NCBI GenBank assembly: GCA_045811525.1
Contig: JBJMTV010000020.1
Coordinates: forward strand, 1 to 64,000
Source: VAZQ01 sp045811525
Lineage (GTDB): Bacteria; Pseudomonadota; Alphaproteobacteria; Rhizobiales; Xanthobacteraceae
Direction: 5' to 3'
Length of the DNA: 64,000 bases
A program made the translations under genes and the position numbers. Within the stretch, counting starts at the first letter, position 1. Each line of letters opens with the position of its first letter. Of this stretch, positions 6,675-14,261 are shown piece after piece. Under the pieces are notes generated by a model. It searched no databases, was not told the origin of the DNA, and saw nothing but the letters and a program-made list of their open reading frames with translations.

Positions 6675-8618
6675 TTAGGGAGCGCCGTCCCGCTGAGCGC
6701 TCCGGGTCCGCTGCCAAGCCGCGATGACGCTTTCCATGCGCGGGAACTCGGCGGGATCGCGGGTGTCGGTGGACCGGCACACGTCACAGACCGTGCTGAG
6801 ATCCCGCCGCGACTGTGCCTCCCGGAGGTGGCGGTGGAGCGGATTGTTCCAGAACGAAAGGAAGGCCGCCTCGTCCGCCGGGAAGTCGAAGCCGGTCTCC
6901 TCGCTGAAATCGACCGAGCTTAGCGGACCCAGACACGGATACGCATAATGGGTGAGGTCCTGCCGGGCGTGGAGGCGCGCCGTGCTCCCGAGGTAGAGGT
7001 TTCGCCACACCTCCGGACAGGGGACGCCCGCGTCGTCGTGATTGGGATCGCCGTCGAGCAGCCGGCCCAGCACCGGCCGATGCTGCTCGACCCCGGCGAA
7101 GTCGTGCTGGCGGCGGACCTCCAGCCCGAAGCGGGTGGACCGGCCGTGGCTGGGGACCGGCAGCTCGACGCTGACCCCGGCTGCCCGCGCCGCCGCCACC
7201 ACGTCATCATGAAGCGCGTCGTAACGCGCGCGGACCACGTGCAGGCTCTCCGCGCCCGACAGCCTCGGAAGACGTTCGTAGCCGAGAGAAAAGAAGGGGA
7301 TCGCCGTGAGGTACGCCACGCCCAGCTCTCGGCACAGCGCCGGCATCCGCGGCAGCTCGTCGAGAGTGGCCGTGGTGAGCACGATCGAGCCGCGCACGAG
7401 CGGCTCGCGCAGGCCGCGCTCTCGTTTGGCCGCGGTCAGCGCGCGGAGGCTGACGCAGATGCGGTCGAAGTGGTCCCCGCTGCTGACGGCGTTCCATCCG
7501 GCGCGGGTCGCCGCGTTCAGGGACACGTGGAGCCAGGCCAGCCGGCCCACGAGGGCGGCGCGGAGATCGGGGCGATAGAGACGCACGCCGTTGGTGAAGA
7601 AGTTCAGCTCGAGGTGCGGAAAGTGTTCGGCCAGCCAGGCCACGAGGCCGGCGAGGTGCGGGTGGGCCGTGGGCTCGCCGAGGCCGCTGGAGAGCCGAAC
7701 CGTGCGCAGGTGTCGCAGCACGCCGAGGCGTTCGATGCGGGTGCGATCGAGGAAGTCGGAGCGCGCAGCCTCGTGAGAGTAGCTGCAGAACCGGCACTCG
7801 ATGTTGCAGCGCCCCGTGAGCGACAGGTGCATCTCCTGGGGAAAACTGCGCAGGACGGGCCGCGCGGCGCGGTGCTCCACCTCGTTGGCGAGCGCATTCC
7901 AGATCCAGGGGACCGCCGACCGGTCGCGCTGGGCGGCGAGCGCTTGCGCGAGACGATCCGGGTCCCCGCCCGCCACGTCTTCCTCGCTCGGCCGCTCGAT
8001 CAGCTCACGCAGAGCCGTGTTCAGTCGAAAGGCGGCATAGGCGTCGGGCCGCGCGCGGGCGAGGGACTCGCTCGTCTCCTCCTCCACGACGACGGCATCG
8101 GGGGTCCTCACCCAGCCGTCGTCCCAGGCGTCATCACAGCGGGTCAGATATGCGAGCAGGCGCTTGACGTTTGGACGACGCAGCCGCGACGCGCGGAACG
8201 CGAACGCCTGCAGCTCGCCGCGGCCGCGGCTGCCGTACAGCATCAAGGGTCCCTGGGACGCGCGCTCGAGCAGGGGCCACGCCGGCGGCGCATGCATGAG
8301 GAGGAAACGAACGTTGACGACGAGACAGGTCTTCCGCTCGAGCCACCGATGGCCAGCGCCCACGATTTCGTCGGGGTCGGCGCCGGCATGCCAGCCCTTG
8401 ACCACGACCGGCGGAACACAGATCCGCTCGGCGAGCGCGCGCACGTTGTCGAGCAGCCAGACCGCGAGCGGCCCGGCGCGAACGAGTGGTCCCGGCACGA
8501 CCACCGTAGACGCGAAGTGCTCGGTGGACAGCCGGTGGCGGATCCGGGGGATGGGATTCATCCCAGAGACATTGCTGCCGTCGCCGGCGCAGATCAAGCA
8601 CCGACGGGGGTCGGCCAC
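6675..8618 (-). CDS. Radical SAM protein with N-terminal NTP-transferase-like domain
   Basis: This 647-residue protein carries a radical SAM core starting near residue 260, with the cluster motif C271-x3-C275-x2-C278 (GRCNIECRFC). The core continues through a typical partial TIM barrel to about 500. A Cys-containing tail (YPCLGPL near 570, VCDVC near 625) could bind an auxiliary cluster as in SPASM/twitch proteins. The first ~150 residues begin CLICAGDGSN and end near LMLYGSRGRGELQAF, which resembles a degenerate MobA-like nucleotidyltransferase fold. That part is inference. The start is a GTG at 8618; an ATG 20 codons downstream is an alternative. The gene is much richer in G+C than the two biosynthetic genes upstream, indicating separate acquisition. 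Substrate unknown. Confidence 0.8.
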   Translation of the reverse strand: MADPRRCLICAGDGSNVSGMNPIPRIRHRLSTEHFASTVVVPGPLVRAGPLAVWLLDNVRALAERICVPPVVVKGWHAGADPDEIVGAGHRWLERKTCLVVNVRFLLMHAPPAWPLLERASQGPLMLYGSRGRGELQAFAFRASRLRRPNVKRLLAYLTRCDDAWDDGWVRTPDAVVVEEETSESLARARPDAYAAFRLNTALRELIERPSEEDVAGGDPDRLAQALAAQRDRSAVPWIWNALANEVEHRAARPVLRSFPQEMHLSLTGRCNIECRFCSYSHEAARSDFLDRTRIERLGVLRHLRTVRLSSGLGEPTAHPHLAGLVAWLAEHFPHLELNFFTNGVRLYRPDLRAALVGRLAWLHVSLNAATRAGWNAVSSGDHFDRICVSLRALTAAKRERGLREPLVRGSIVLTTATLDELPRMPALCRELGVAYLTAIPFFSLGYERLPRLSGAESLHVVRARYDALHDDVVAAARAAGVSVELPVPSHGRSTRFGLEVRRQHDFAGVEQHRPVLGRLLDGDPNHDDAGVPCPEVWRNLYLGSTARLHARQDLTHYAYPCLGPLSSVDFSEETGFDFPADEAAFLSFWNNPLHRHLREAQSRRDLSTVCDVCRSTDTRDPAEFPRMESVIAAWQRTRSAQRDGAP

Positions 8619-8716
8619 GCGGCTTTCTAGGCCAGCGCGCCGGCTGACGACTCATCTTCGTTCGGGTCGCCGCCCCGCTGTTTTCACGCCGTCGAATACT
8701 GAGCGGCGCGCCTGTC

Positions 8717-8990
8717 ATGCCCGAGCCCGCCGCCAATCGTGAAAGCCGTGTGAAGAGCGCGCCGGAATCCGCCTACGCGGGGACCCGACTATTCGCGGCG
8801 CTCGTGCTCTCCGCCGTCGGCGGCGTCAGGATGTGGTCGGTGATCGTGGGGTTGCGCGGTCCAGGCGGAGTTCTGTCGCGCGCTCCGCCGCCTCGCTGCC
8901 CTACACGATGAAGATGATCTTCGGCGCATCCTGATGGGGCGTCTCTCCGATCGCAGGCCAAGCCATAACGGCGCGCGCTTTGCATAAATT
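8717..8990 (+). pseudogene. MFS transporter 5' remnant, frameshifted
   Basis: An ATG at 8717 opens a frame reading RLFAALVLSAVGGVRMWSVI, like the first membrane helix of a major facilitator permease. Downstream, other frames give AASLPYTMKMIFG and then MGRLSDRR, matching the expected next segment and the MFS motif A (GRLxDRxG) after helix 2. The pieces lie in order but in different frames, and no downstream helices follow. The gene is therefore broken by at least one frameshift and truncated. It is divergent from the radical SAM gene, suggesting that pair arrived together. The rest of 8619-9365 holds no recognisable gene. Confidence 0.45.
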
Positions 8991-9082
8991 TCCTAAAGCA
9001 GGCCTCTCTCGGATTAGATAAGACCCACAAGTGAAGAGCAAAACCTCGCGTTTTTCGCAATCATCACTGGTTCAATCTAACT

Positions 9083-9120
9083 AAAAAACTGCGACGGAAC
9101 CTGATCTATCGCTTGGTTCC
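9083..9120 (-). terminator. Possible terminator downstream of the aminotransferase operon
   Basis: On the minus strand GGAACC and GGTTCC form a 6-bp stem with a 13-base loop (9096-9120). A seven-base spacer and a run of six T (9083-9088) follow. It lies about 250 bp beyond the aminotransferase stop. The spacer and long loop make it weak, so this is a candidate only. Confidence 0.3.
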
Positions 9121-9365
9121 TATCGTTTGTGTCGGAGAGTCCAGTCCCACGATTTAACTCAAAATTCTATCCGAACTGTAGCCGCCAACGCTCATGAGCC
9201 TCAGCGGCAAGCCGACGGGGCGGTCTAGCAGAATGGTACCAAGGGTGTCCGGCGAAAGGGCACTTGTTACGCGGAGCGCTGGAATAGAATACAAACCCGT
9301 ACATTCGGTACCATGCCCACGACTCAGACCTTGAGCCACAATCGATCTGTAGTATTTTTGATGGC

Positions 9366-11447
9366 TCAACTCCCCGGTAGATCGATCAGAGGAATTTCAA
9401 TACAACGGTGCAGCTCAATGCTCTCACGTTCACTATAGTGCGCACAACGACCGAGCGCATCTTCCATCACAGACATGGTGTGCGACAGCTCGGCCTCTCC
9501 ATGCGCATAACTGGGAAGCATGATGCCCTGATAGGTGATCAGGCCGGCGCCGAGCAGCTGTTGAACATAAAGCGTGTGAAGGAGTTTGCGACGGAGCGGG
9601 TCCGGCTCGGCAAATACGAGACGCATACGAAAAGGCGGGCCGACGACCCGAGCATCAACCCCGCAAGCTCCGCATATTTGCATCAAACCGGCTCGGAGCC
9701 GCTGGCCGAACAAGCAGACATGCTCAGCAACCGGTTCCGAGCCATAAATTGTGAGCGCGCTGCGCGCAGCTGCGAGCGAATACACTTCACCCTTAAAAGT
9801 CGGGCCGTAAAAGGTACGGGACATAAGGCGCATGAGGTCACGCCTGCCTAACAAGGCGGAAATAGGAAAGCCGTTGCCGAGGGCCTTACCGAAGCAGGCA
9901 AGATCGGGGATAACATTAGTAGCTTTTTGCACACTGCCACCGGGATATCGAAAGCCTGTTATTATTTCATCAAAGATCAAGAGGCCACCCGCAGCCCGCG
10001 TGTCCTCAGCTACAACGTTGAGGAACGCCAAATCGGTGTCCTCGCCAATTCCATCTACGCCGCCGGACGCCCCCGAAGGCTCGAGCATGACCGCCGCTAG
10101 ATCCGCTCGGTGCTCTGAAATTGCGTGACGGAATGAAGGAATGTCGTTGTACGAAAAACGATGGACTATTTGCCGATCGCGCTCAGGCACGCCGGTGCCG
10201 CCAAAACCTAGTCCCTCTGCGTACCAATCCTGCCATCCGTGATAACCGCAGAAAAGAATCGTATGACGTCCAGTGGCAAGCCGCGCCAGTCGGACGGCCA
10301 AAGTACATACATCTGAACCGTTCTTTCCAAATGCGGCCGCTTCTGCGCAGGGGATTTTCGCCTGTTGACAGAGGGCATCTGTCAATTCAAGCTCAATTCG
10401 GTGCGGCAGCGGCAGGGTGGGCCCGCATCCCATCCACCGACGCACAGATGCCTCGATCTCCTTGTGCCCGTGCCCCAGAAGTGCGCATCCCCATCCCATA
10501 GTGTAGTCGATATACCTGCGTCCACTACTGTCCCAGACGTGGCTACCTTCACCACGCTCAAGCACACGAGGAAGCACCGTGCCGTCAGAGAGGCATGAGA
10601 CATAGCCACTCGGGTGATAGAACGCCCAATTGCTGCGCAATGCAATTTCAAATAAGTCGGCGTCCGCTTGCGGCGGACCGTCCTGCACCTCCAAAGCTAT
10701 CTCAACTGGTGGCACTCCCTGAGGTTGAAAGTGCGTAACTCCCTCGTGCACGAGGCTAAGGAGGAGATTATGTCGTCCCGCCGTGGCTGGTGCAGCAGTG
10801 ACGATATGAATATCCACCTCCTGGAAGATCTTTGTTGTATGGGGAATCGACGCCCGCCCCAGGATCTCGTTGCCGAATGCTACCATGGTGGTCACGAGCC
10901 GCCCGCTGGCACCATGAGGCTCCCATTGCATCGAGCCTGTATTTCTAAGGCGTGCCCAAATATCAAATCGCGACCGCGCTGGGACAGAAGCGGGCGCCCG
11001 GCACTCAACGCACTCTAATCCATAGGCCGGTGGCATAAGAGCACTGCCGACCCCGAGGCTTGACACATCGCTACAAACATTAGGCAGCAGAACAAGGGGT
11101 TCAGAACCCAAATCTGAAAAGAACGCTACGTTTTGCTTCACCAGGTCTAGAACCAGTTTGGCAGGCCCCAACCCGCTCGGTGCCGCGAAGCTGAAAGGGA
11201 TTGTCACTGTTTCGCCAGGCGCAACCGCCTGGGGAAGATCAAACGTTTGGATATTTCCTCCGATGTCCAAAACAAGATTTATTGTGCAGCCGTCGGCGGG
11301 CCTCAGCTCCCACACTGTCGCCCCGACATTTCGTAGCTCTACGGAGGCGCAGACCTCATGTGCGGGGCGCAAGACCGCAGGAATTGAGGAACCTAGAAAG
11401 TGCACGTCATACGGTCTGGGGCTATGTAGATTTGATTGCGGGCTCAC
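9366..11447 (-). CDS. Class III aminotransferase (glutamate-1-semialdehyde aminomutase-like) with two N-terminal Ig-like domains
   Basis: In this 693-residue protein, residues about 270-690 form a class III PLP aminotransferase: the cofactor aspartate is D493 in IFDEIITGFR, the PLP lysine is K521 in CFGKALGNGF, and a GYHGWQDW motif lies near 401. Closest in style are glutamate-1-semialdehyde aminomutase-like sugar or amino-acid aminotransferases. Residues about 12-120 and 135-255 are two related beta-sandwich domains. Each has the pattern xLRNxGxxxW...PG...LxLxLVxxxVxxF, as in the Ig-like (FW or Wzt-type) domains of surface-glycan enzymes. This extension roughly doubles the usual N-terminal size. 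The GTG start overlaps the upstream stop by one base (TAGTG), so it is translationally coupled to the next gene. Reaction substrate unknown. Confidence 0.88.
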   Translation of the reverse strand: MSPQSNLHSPRPYDVHFLGSSIPAVLRPAHEVCASVELRNVGATVWELRPADGCTINLVLDIGGNIQTFDLPQAVAPGETVTIPFSFAAPSGLGPAKLVLDLVKQNVAFFSDLGSEPLVLLPNVCSDVSSLGVGSALMPPAYGLECVECRAPASVPARSRFDIWARLRNTGSMQWEPHGASGRLVTTMVAFGNEILGRASIPHTTKIFQEVDIHIVTAAPATAGRHNLLLSLVHEGVTHFQPQGVPPVEIALEVQDGPPQADADLFEIALRSNWAFYHPSGYVSCLSDGTVLPRVLERGEGSHVWDSSGRRYIDYTMGWGCALLGHGHKEIEASVRRWMGCGPTLPLPHRIELELTDALCQQAKIPCAEAAAFGKNGSDVCTLAVRLARLATGRHTILFCGYHGWQDWYAEGLGFGGTGVPERDRQIVHRFSYNDIPSFRHAISEHRADLAAVMLEPSGASGGVDGIGEDTDLAFLNVVAEDTRAAGGLLIFDEIITGFRYPGGSVQKATNVIPDLACFGKALGNGFPISALLGRRDLMRLMSRTFYGPTFKGEVYSLAAARSALTIYGSEPVAEHVCLFGQRLRAGLMQICGACGVDARVVGPPFRMRLVFAEPDPLRRKLLHTLYVQQLLGAGLITYQGIMLPSYAHGEAELSHTMSVMEDALGRCAHYSERESIELHRCIEIPLIDLPGS

Positions 11448-12982
11448 TAATCTCTCGCTGTCTGTAGGTTCCCTAGTTGCAGCTCGGTTACACCCTGAGC
11501 TTCAGCATCACGAAATAAGATCCAAATAGTGCACCCATTCGGGCTGAGAGGTTCTTGAACGTCGAAAACAAAGTAGCCGAACGCAGCTGGCCCTACAGCT
11601 GCGCGGATCTGACATGAACCGAGAATATCCCGGTGATCCCGCAAATGAACTTCCACAATGGGATGACCAGGTTCGAGATGCCAAGCATGGGTTCCCACAT
11701 TTTCGATAACCACTGTTGCAAACGACCCGTTCCACGATGCGGATACAAGGCGTGCGGAGTACGCGGTCGGATTTGATCCTTCAAGCACAGGTGTGGGGCC
11801 GGGCACTTCGCCACGTGCAAGCAGCGTGCACATCTGCAGGTGAGCCTTGATGAGCTGGGTGGGAATGTCTATTCCGTGGGGGCACCCACAAGTTATGTCC
11901 TGACACGTAGCGCAGGTTGCGTGTTCATCGGTTGAGTGCAGGTCGAAGTATTGTCGCTCTCGTGGTGTTTCAAAAGGAACGCTATCCGCTCGGGCAATCT
12001 GCGCGGCACGAAACAGCCATGAGATTGGCAAGTCGTGACTACAAAGCTGCTCACATTGCCCACAGCGACAACAAACCGTGGTTTTTAGGTGATCGACTGC
12101 ATCCCGGATGCGCCTGTGCGCATTGTCAGCGCCGCCTGGCAACTTGTGACCAGCCATCGCGTTCTCGGCGGCCTCCTCGACACTCGCCGTGCCTGGCAGT
12201 AAGCAGGCCACAGTGGGCTCCGTTTGCAAAAGGTAGCGCAGAATGTCCCCGGCGGTGGGCAGGGGCGCGGTATCGTCCAGATGAGGAGTGCGAGAAGGAA
12301 AGGCTTTCCCTCGACAAAGAAGTCCACCGCCAAGCACTTCCATTAGCATTATGCCGACGTCGTGTTCCGCAGCGATGGCAAACAGCTGCTTGTTTTCGCT
12401 GACGCATTCTCGGCCCCGAGCGTCCGGCGGATTCCACGACAGCATATGATAGCCTAGCGGGTTGTACGCCAACATCACTGCATCAAACGCACCGCTCTCA
12501 ATTAGTCCACGTATATATTTTGGCGAACCGTGGCATGTACAAAACGTGTTTACGAGCTTTCCCTCGCGCTTCTTGGCCGCGAGGAATGCCACCATTCCGT
12601 CCGGCCCCCAAGCATCTTCGCCCAAAATATCGCGGTCCTCCGGACATGCTATGCCGAACAGGTCGAGCTGCTTCACGCCAGATTTGCCAATCTTTCCAAA
12701 TTTATCTCTGGTCTGTTCGAACAAATGCTCGAAATATTCAATGCTCCCCCAGCCGTTGGAGCACACATATACATCCTTCCGGCTGATTCTGATGGCCTCC
12801 TCAACGATCTCCACGGCTCCGGCGTAATCCGGCGCAGTATGAACTATGTTTACACCCATATTGAACCCAGTAATCAAAGTTTCCAGGGCGCGATTGTACG
12901 GTACCATCCGTAATTGGCAGGTACCGAAACCAATGGCGGAAACTCTCAATCCTGTGCGTCCGAGACGGCGATAACTCATCAT
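11447..12982 (-). CDS. Aldo/keto-reductase-fold iron-sulfur protein with C-terminal Ig-like domain, catalytic tetrad degraded
   Basis: In this 511-residue protein, residues 1-295 follow the aldo/keto reductase barrel (YRRLGRTGLRVSAIGFG at the start). The family normally needs Asp, Tyr, Lys and His. Here the Asp position of the DTA motif is H48 (VHTAPDY), the Lys position is N76 (VCSNGW) and the His position falls in GIACPE (about 112-113). Only Y53 remains. Residues 304-314 give a C-x2-C-x2-C-x3-C cluster motif and 357-367 a second Cys group (CATCQDITCGCP), consistent with one or two 4Fe-4S clusters. Residues about 405-505 resemble one of the Ig-like domains of the adjacent aminotransferase. 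It is the first gene of a coupled pair. Redox or scaffold roles are both possible. Confidence 0.85.
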   Translation of the reverse strand: MMSYRRLGRTGLRVSAIGFGTCQLRMVPYNRALETLITGFNMGVNIVHTAPDYAGAVEIVEEAIRISRKDVYVCSNGWGSIEYFEHLFEQTRDKFGKIGKSGVKQLDLFGIACPEDRDILGEDAWGPDGMVAFLAAKKREGKLVNTFCTCHGSPKYIRGLIESGAFDAVMLAYNPLGYHMLSWNPPDARGRECVSENKQLFAIAAEHDVGIMLMEVLGGGLLCRGKAFPSRTPHLDDTAPLPTAGDILRYLLQTEPTVACLLPGTASVEEAAENAMAGHKLPGGADNAHRRIRDAVDHLKTTVCCRCGQCEQLCSHDLPISWLFRAAQIARADSVPFETPRERQYFDLHSTDEHATCATCQDITCGCPHGIDIPTQLIKAHLQMCTLLARGEVPGPTPVLEGSNPTAYSARLVSASWNGSFATVVIENVGTHAWHLEPGHPIVEVHLRDHRDILGSCQIRAAVGPAAFGYFVFDVQEPLSPNGCTIWILFRDAEAQGVTELQLGNLQTARD

Positions 12983-13129
12983 CCGTAGGAAGCCCCCGAT
13001 ACTAAAACTGGCTCAGTGATTATACCGTAAGCGACCTTTAGATTACATCGCCTTGCGCAACTTGGTTTCCGCAACTGCAAATTACTGCAGTTGCTCAGCT
13101 TTTCGATGGCCCTGCGTCGGAAGTGCAGA

Positions 13130-13372
13130 TCAGGGTGACATCAGGTCGGCTAAAACGCGGTAGACAGACGCTCGACCAATTTTTAGTAGCTTGGCAATTT
13201 TCGAGGGACCGAAACCTTCATTTTTCAGCCGCAGCACCTCAGTCGGAGCAATAGTCGGTCGGCGCCCCTTGTACACCCCAGCTGCTTTAGCCTTCGCGAT
13301 ACCCTCCATCTGGCGCTCGCGCCGCAAATTGATTTCGAATTCAGCGAATACTCCGAGCATATCGAGGTGCCG
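13130..13372 (-). pseudogene. Truncated serine resolvase (C-terminal part only)
   Basis: The frame reads LDMLGVFAEFEINLRRER, then GVYKGRRPTIAP and a HTH end (GFGPSKIAKLLKIGRASVYRVL). This is the last ~80 residues of a Tn3-type resolvase. The catalytic serine domain is missing. At about 13365-13372 the resolvase sequence meets a thermonuclease-like start in another frame, so the upstream in-frame codons are not resolvase. The remnant is non-functional as a recombinase. Confidence 0.75.
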
Positions 13373-13500
13373 TGCAACCTGTAAACGGTGGTGCCATCCC
13401 GCAGGGTATCGCCATCGATGACTACGATTTCTGCAGTCATGGCACTTCTGGGCAGCAGAAGCAGCAGAGCCATCGCTCCCAAGCTGGGCGAAAGCCTCAT
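13373..13500 (-). pseudogene. Thermonuclease (SNase)-like protein, N-terminal fragment
   Basis: From an ATG at 13500 the frame encodes a hydrophobic signal peptide (MALLLLLPRSAMTA). The typical start of a staphylococcal-nuclease-like protein follows (EIVVIDGDTLRDGTTVYRLHG). After that point the frame turns into out-of-frame resolvase sequence. The expected GIDAPE continuation and the catalytic core are absent. The fragment is a deletion or recombination product joined to the truncated resolvase. Confidence 0.65.
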
Positions 13501-13638
13501 GACGCGTCCTTAGATCGCCTAGCGCTCTCCAAAACAACCAGTCCCTTGAACTTAACCGATCTTAACAATGCCCCTGGAACAGCTCCAAGGCTCGAACTTC
13601 TCCCTGTTTAACGAACCGCTACCTCGGCAGTACCACTT

Positions 13639-13992
13639 CTAGTCCTTTACCGGATGGGGTTTTCTCGGAGAGATCAGAGTAATTCCTACTTCAGCACCGA
13701 GAAGCACGGTCAGGTGCTGGAGACGCTGGTCGATTTCAGCCTCAGTGAGGCTGTCCACATGCTCAACCTTCAGTTCTCTCGGTAAAATGCTTGCCACCAC
13801 CTTCAAATATTGCGCGGGCTCCTCAACCCGAACGCGCTGAATGACTTCCAGCCCGTGCTCGCTAAAGTCCTCATGCAGCGCAGCAATGAACGCCTCGCCT
13901 AATTTATTGCGGGAGCCCTTGGGCCTTCCACGCGGATTGCGAACCTCACCAGGTTGCGCCGGGATCAAATTTTTGTTCTGGGCCCGATCCAT
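13639..13992 (-). CDS. DUF5681 domain-containing protein
   Basis: This 117-residue protein has the DUF5681 signature GRPKGSRNKLGEAFIAAL at about residues 22-39, preceded by a short polar tail with an NPRGRP basic patch. Proteins of this family are common in phages and islands of Proteobacteria and may act as small DNA-binding or packaging-associated factors; their function is not established. The remainder (about 60-105) is helical. It lies downstream of the helicase gene on the same strand, separated by 254 bp, so it may be the last member of the replication module or independently transcribed. Confidence 0.7.
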   Translation of the reverse strand: MDRAQNKNLIPAQPGEVRNPRGRPKGSRNKLGEAFIAALHEDFSEHGLEVIQRVRVEEPAQYLKVVASILPRELKVEHVDSLTEAEIDQRLQHLTVLLGAEVGITLISPRKPHPVKD

Positions 13993-14167
13993 CGGAAATA
14001 TCCTCTATTCTGAAATTGAAACACGAATAAAACCGAGAATTGGGGAAGAGAAGCTCGCTAGGGGAGGCAGACGAAGACACCTGGGAGCGAGGAAAGTGGC
14101 GAAAACAAAAAAATGCAGTGTCGGTGTTCGTTTCTCTTGCCTCTCATCTGCACCACTCAGCCCCAGT

Positions 14168-14261
14168 AGTGACGGGCAGTGACGGGTTTTCCCTTATCTA
14201 CCGTATAGGCCGCGCGCGCGTGTAACGGGGGAAATGGGAAAGGGCGTCACACCCCGTCACT
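14168..14261. repeat. AGTGACGGG repeats beside the helicase gene (candidate origin iterons)
   Basis: AGTGACGGG occurs directly at 14168-14176 and 14178-14186 (10-bp spacing) and inverted at 14253-14261, overlapping the 3' end of the helicase gene. An A-rich stretch lies about 60 bp away (14101-14113). P4-type primase-helicases recognise iterons at an origin near their gene, so this is a plausible origin, but only three copies are visible. The rest of the 13993-14246 gap shows nothing else. Confidence 0.3.

Noticed and set aside
6948..8630. 560-codon plus-strand frame opposite the radical SAM gene
   Set aside because: The translation is low-complexity and without motifs, while the minus strand encodes a clear radical SAM protein.
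8619..9365. Search for an intact gene between the radical SAM and aminotransferase genes
   Set aside because: Apart from the broken MFS fragment and a weak terminator, no frame of useful length or family resemblance was found.
9154..9369. A 71-codon frame on the minus strand starting at TTG and overlapping the aminotransferase stop
   Set aside because: The start is rare, no ribosome binding site is clear, and the translation shows no family resemblance. The overlap alone is not enough to call it a gene.
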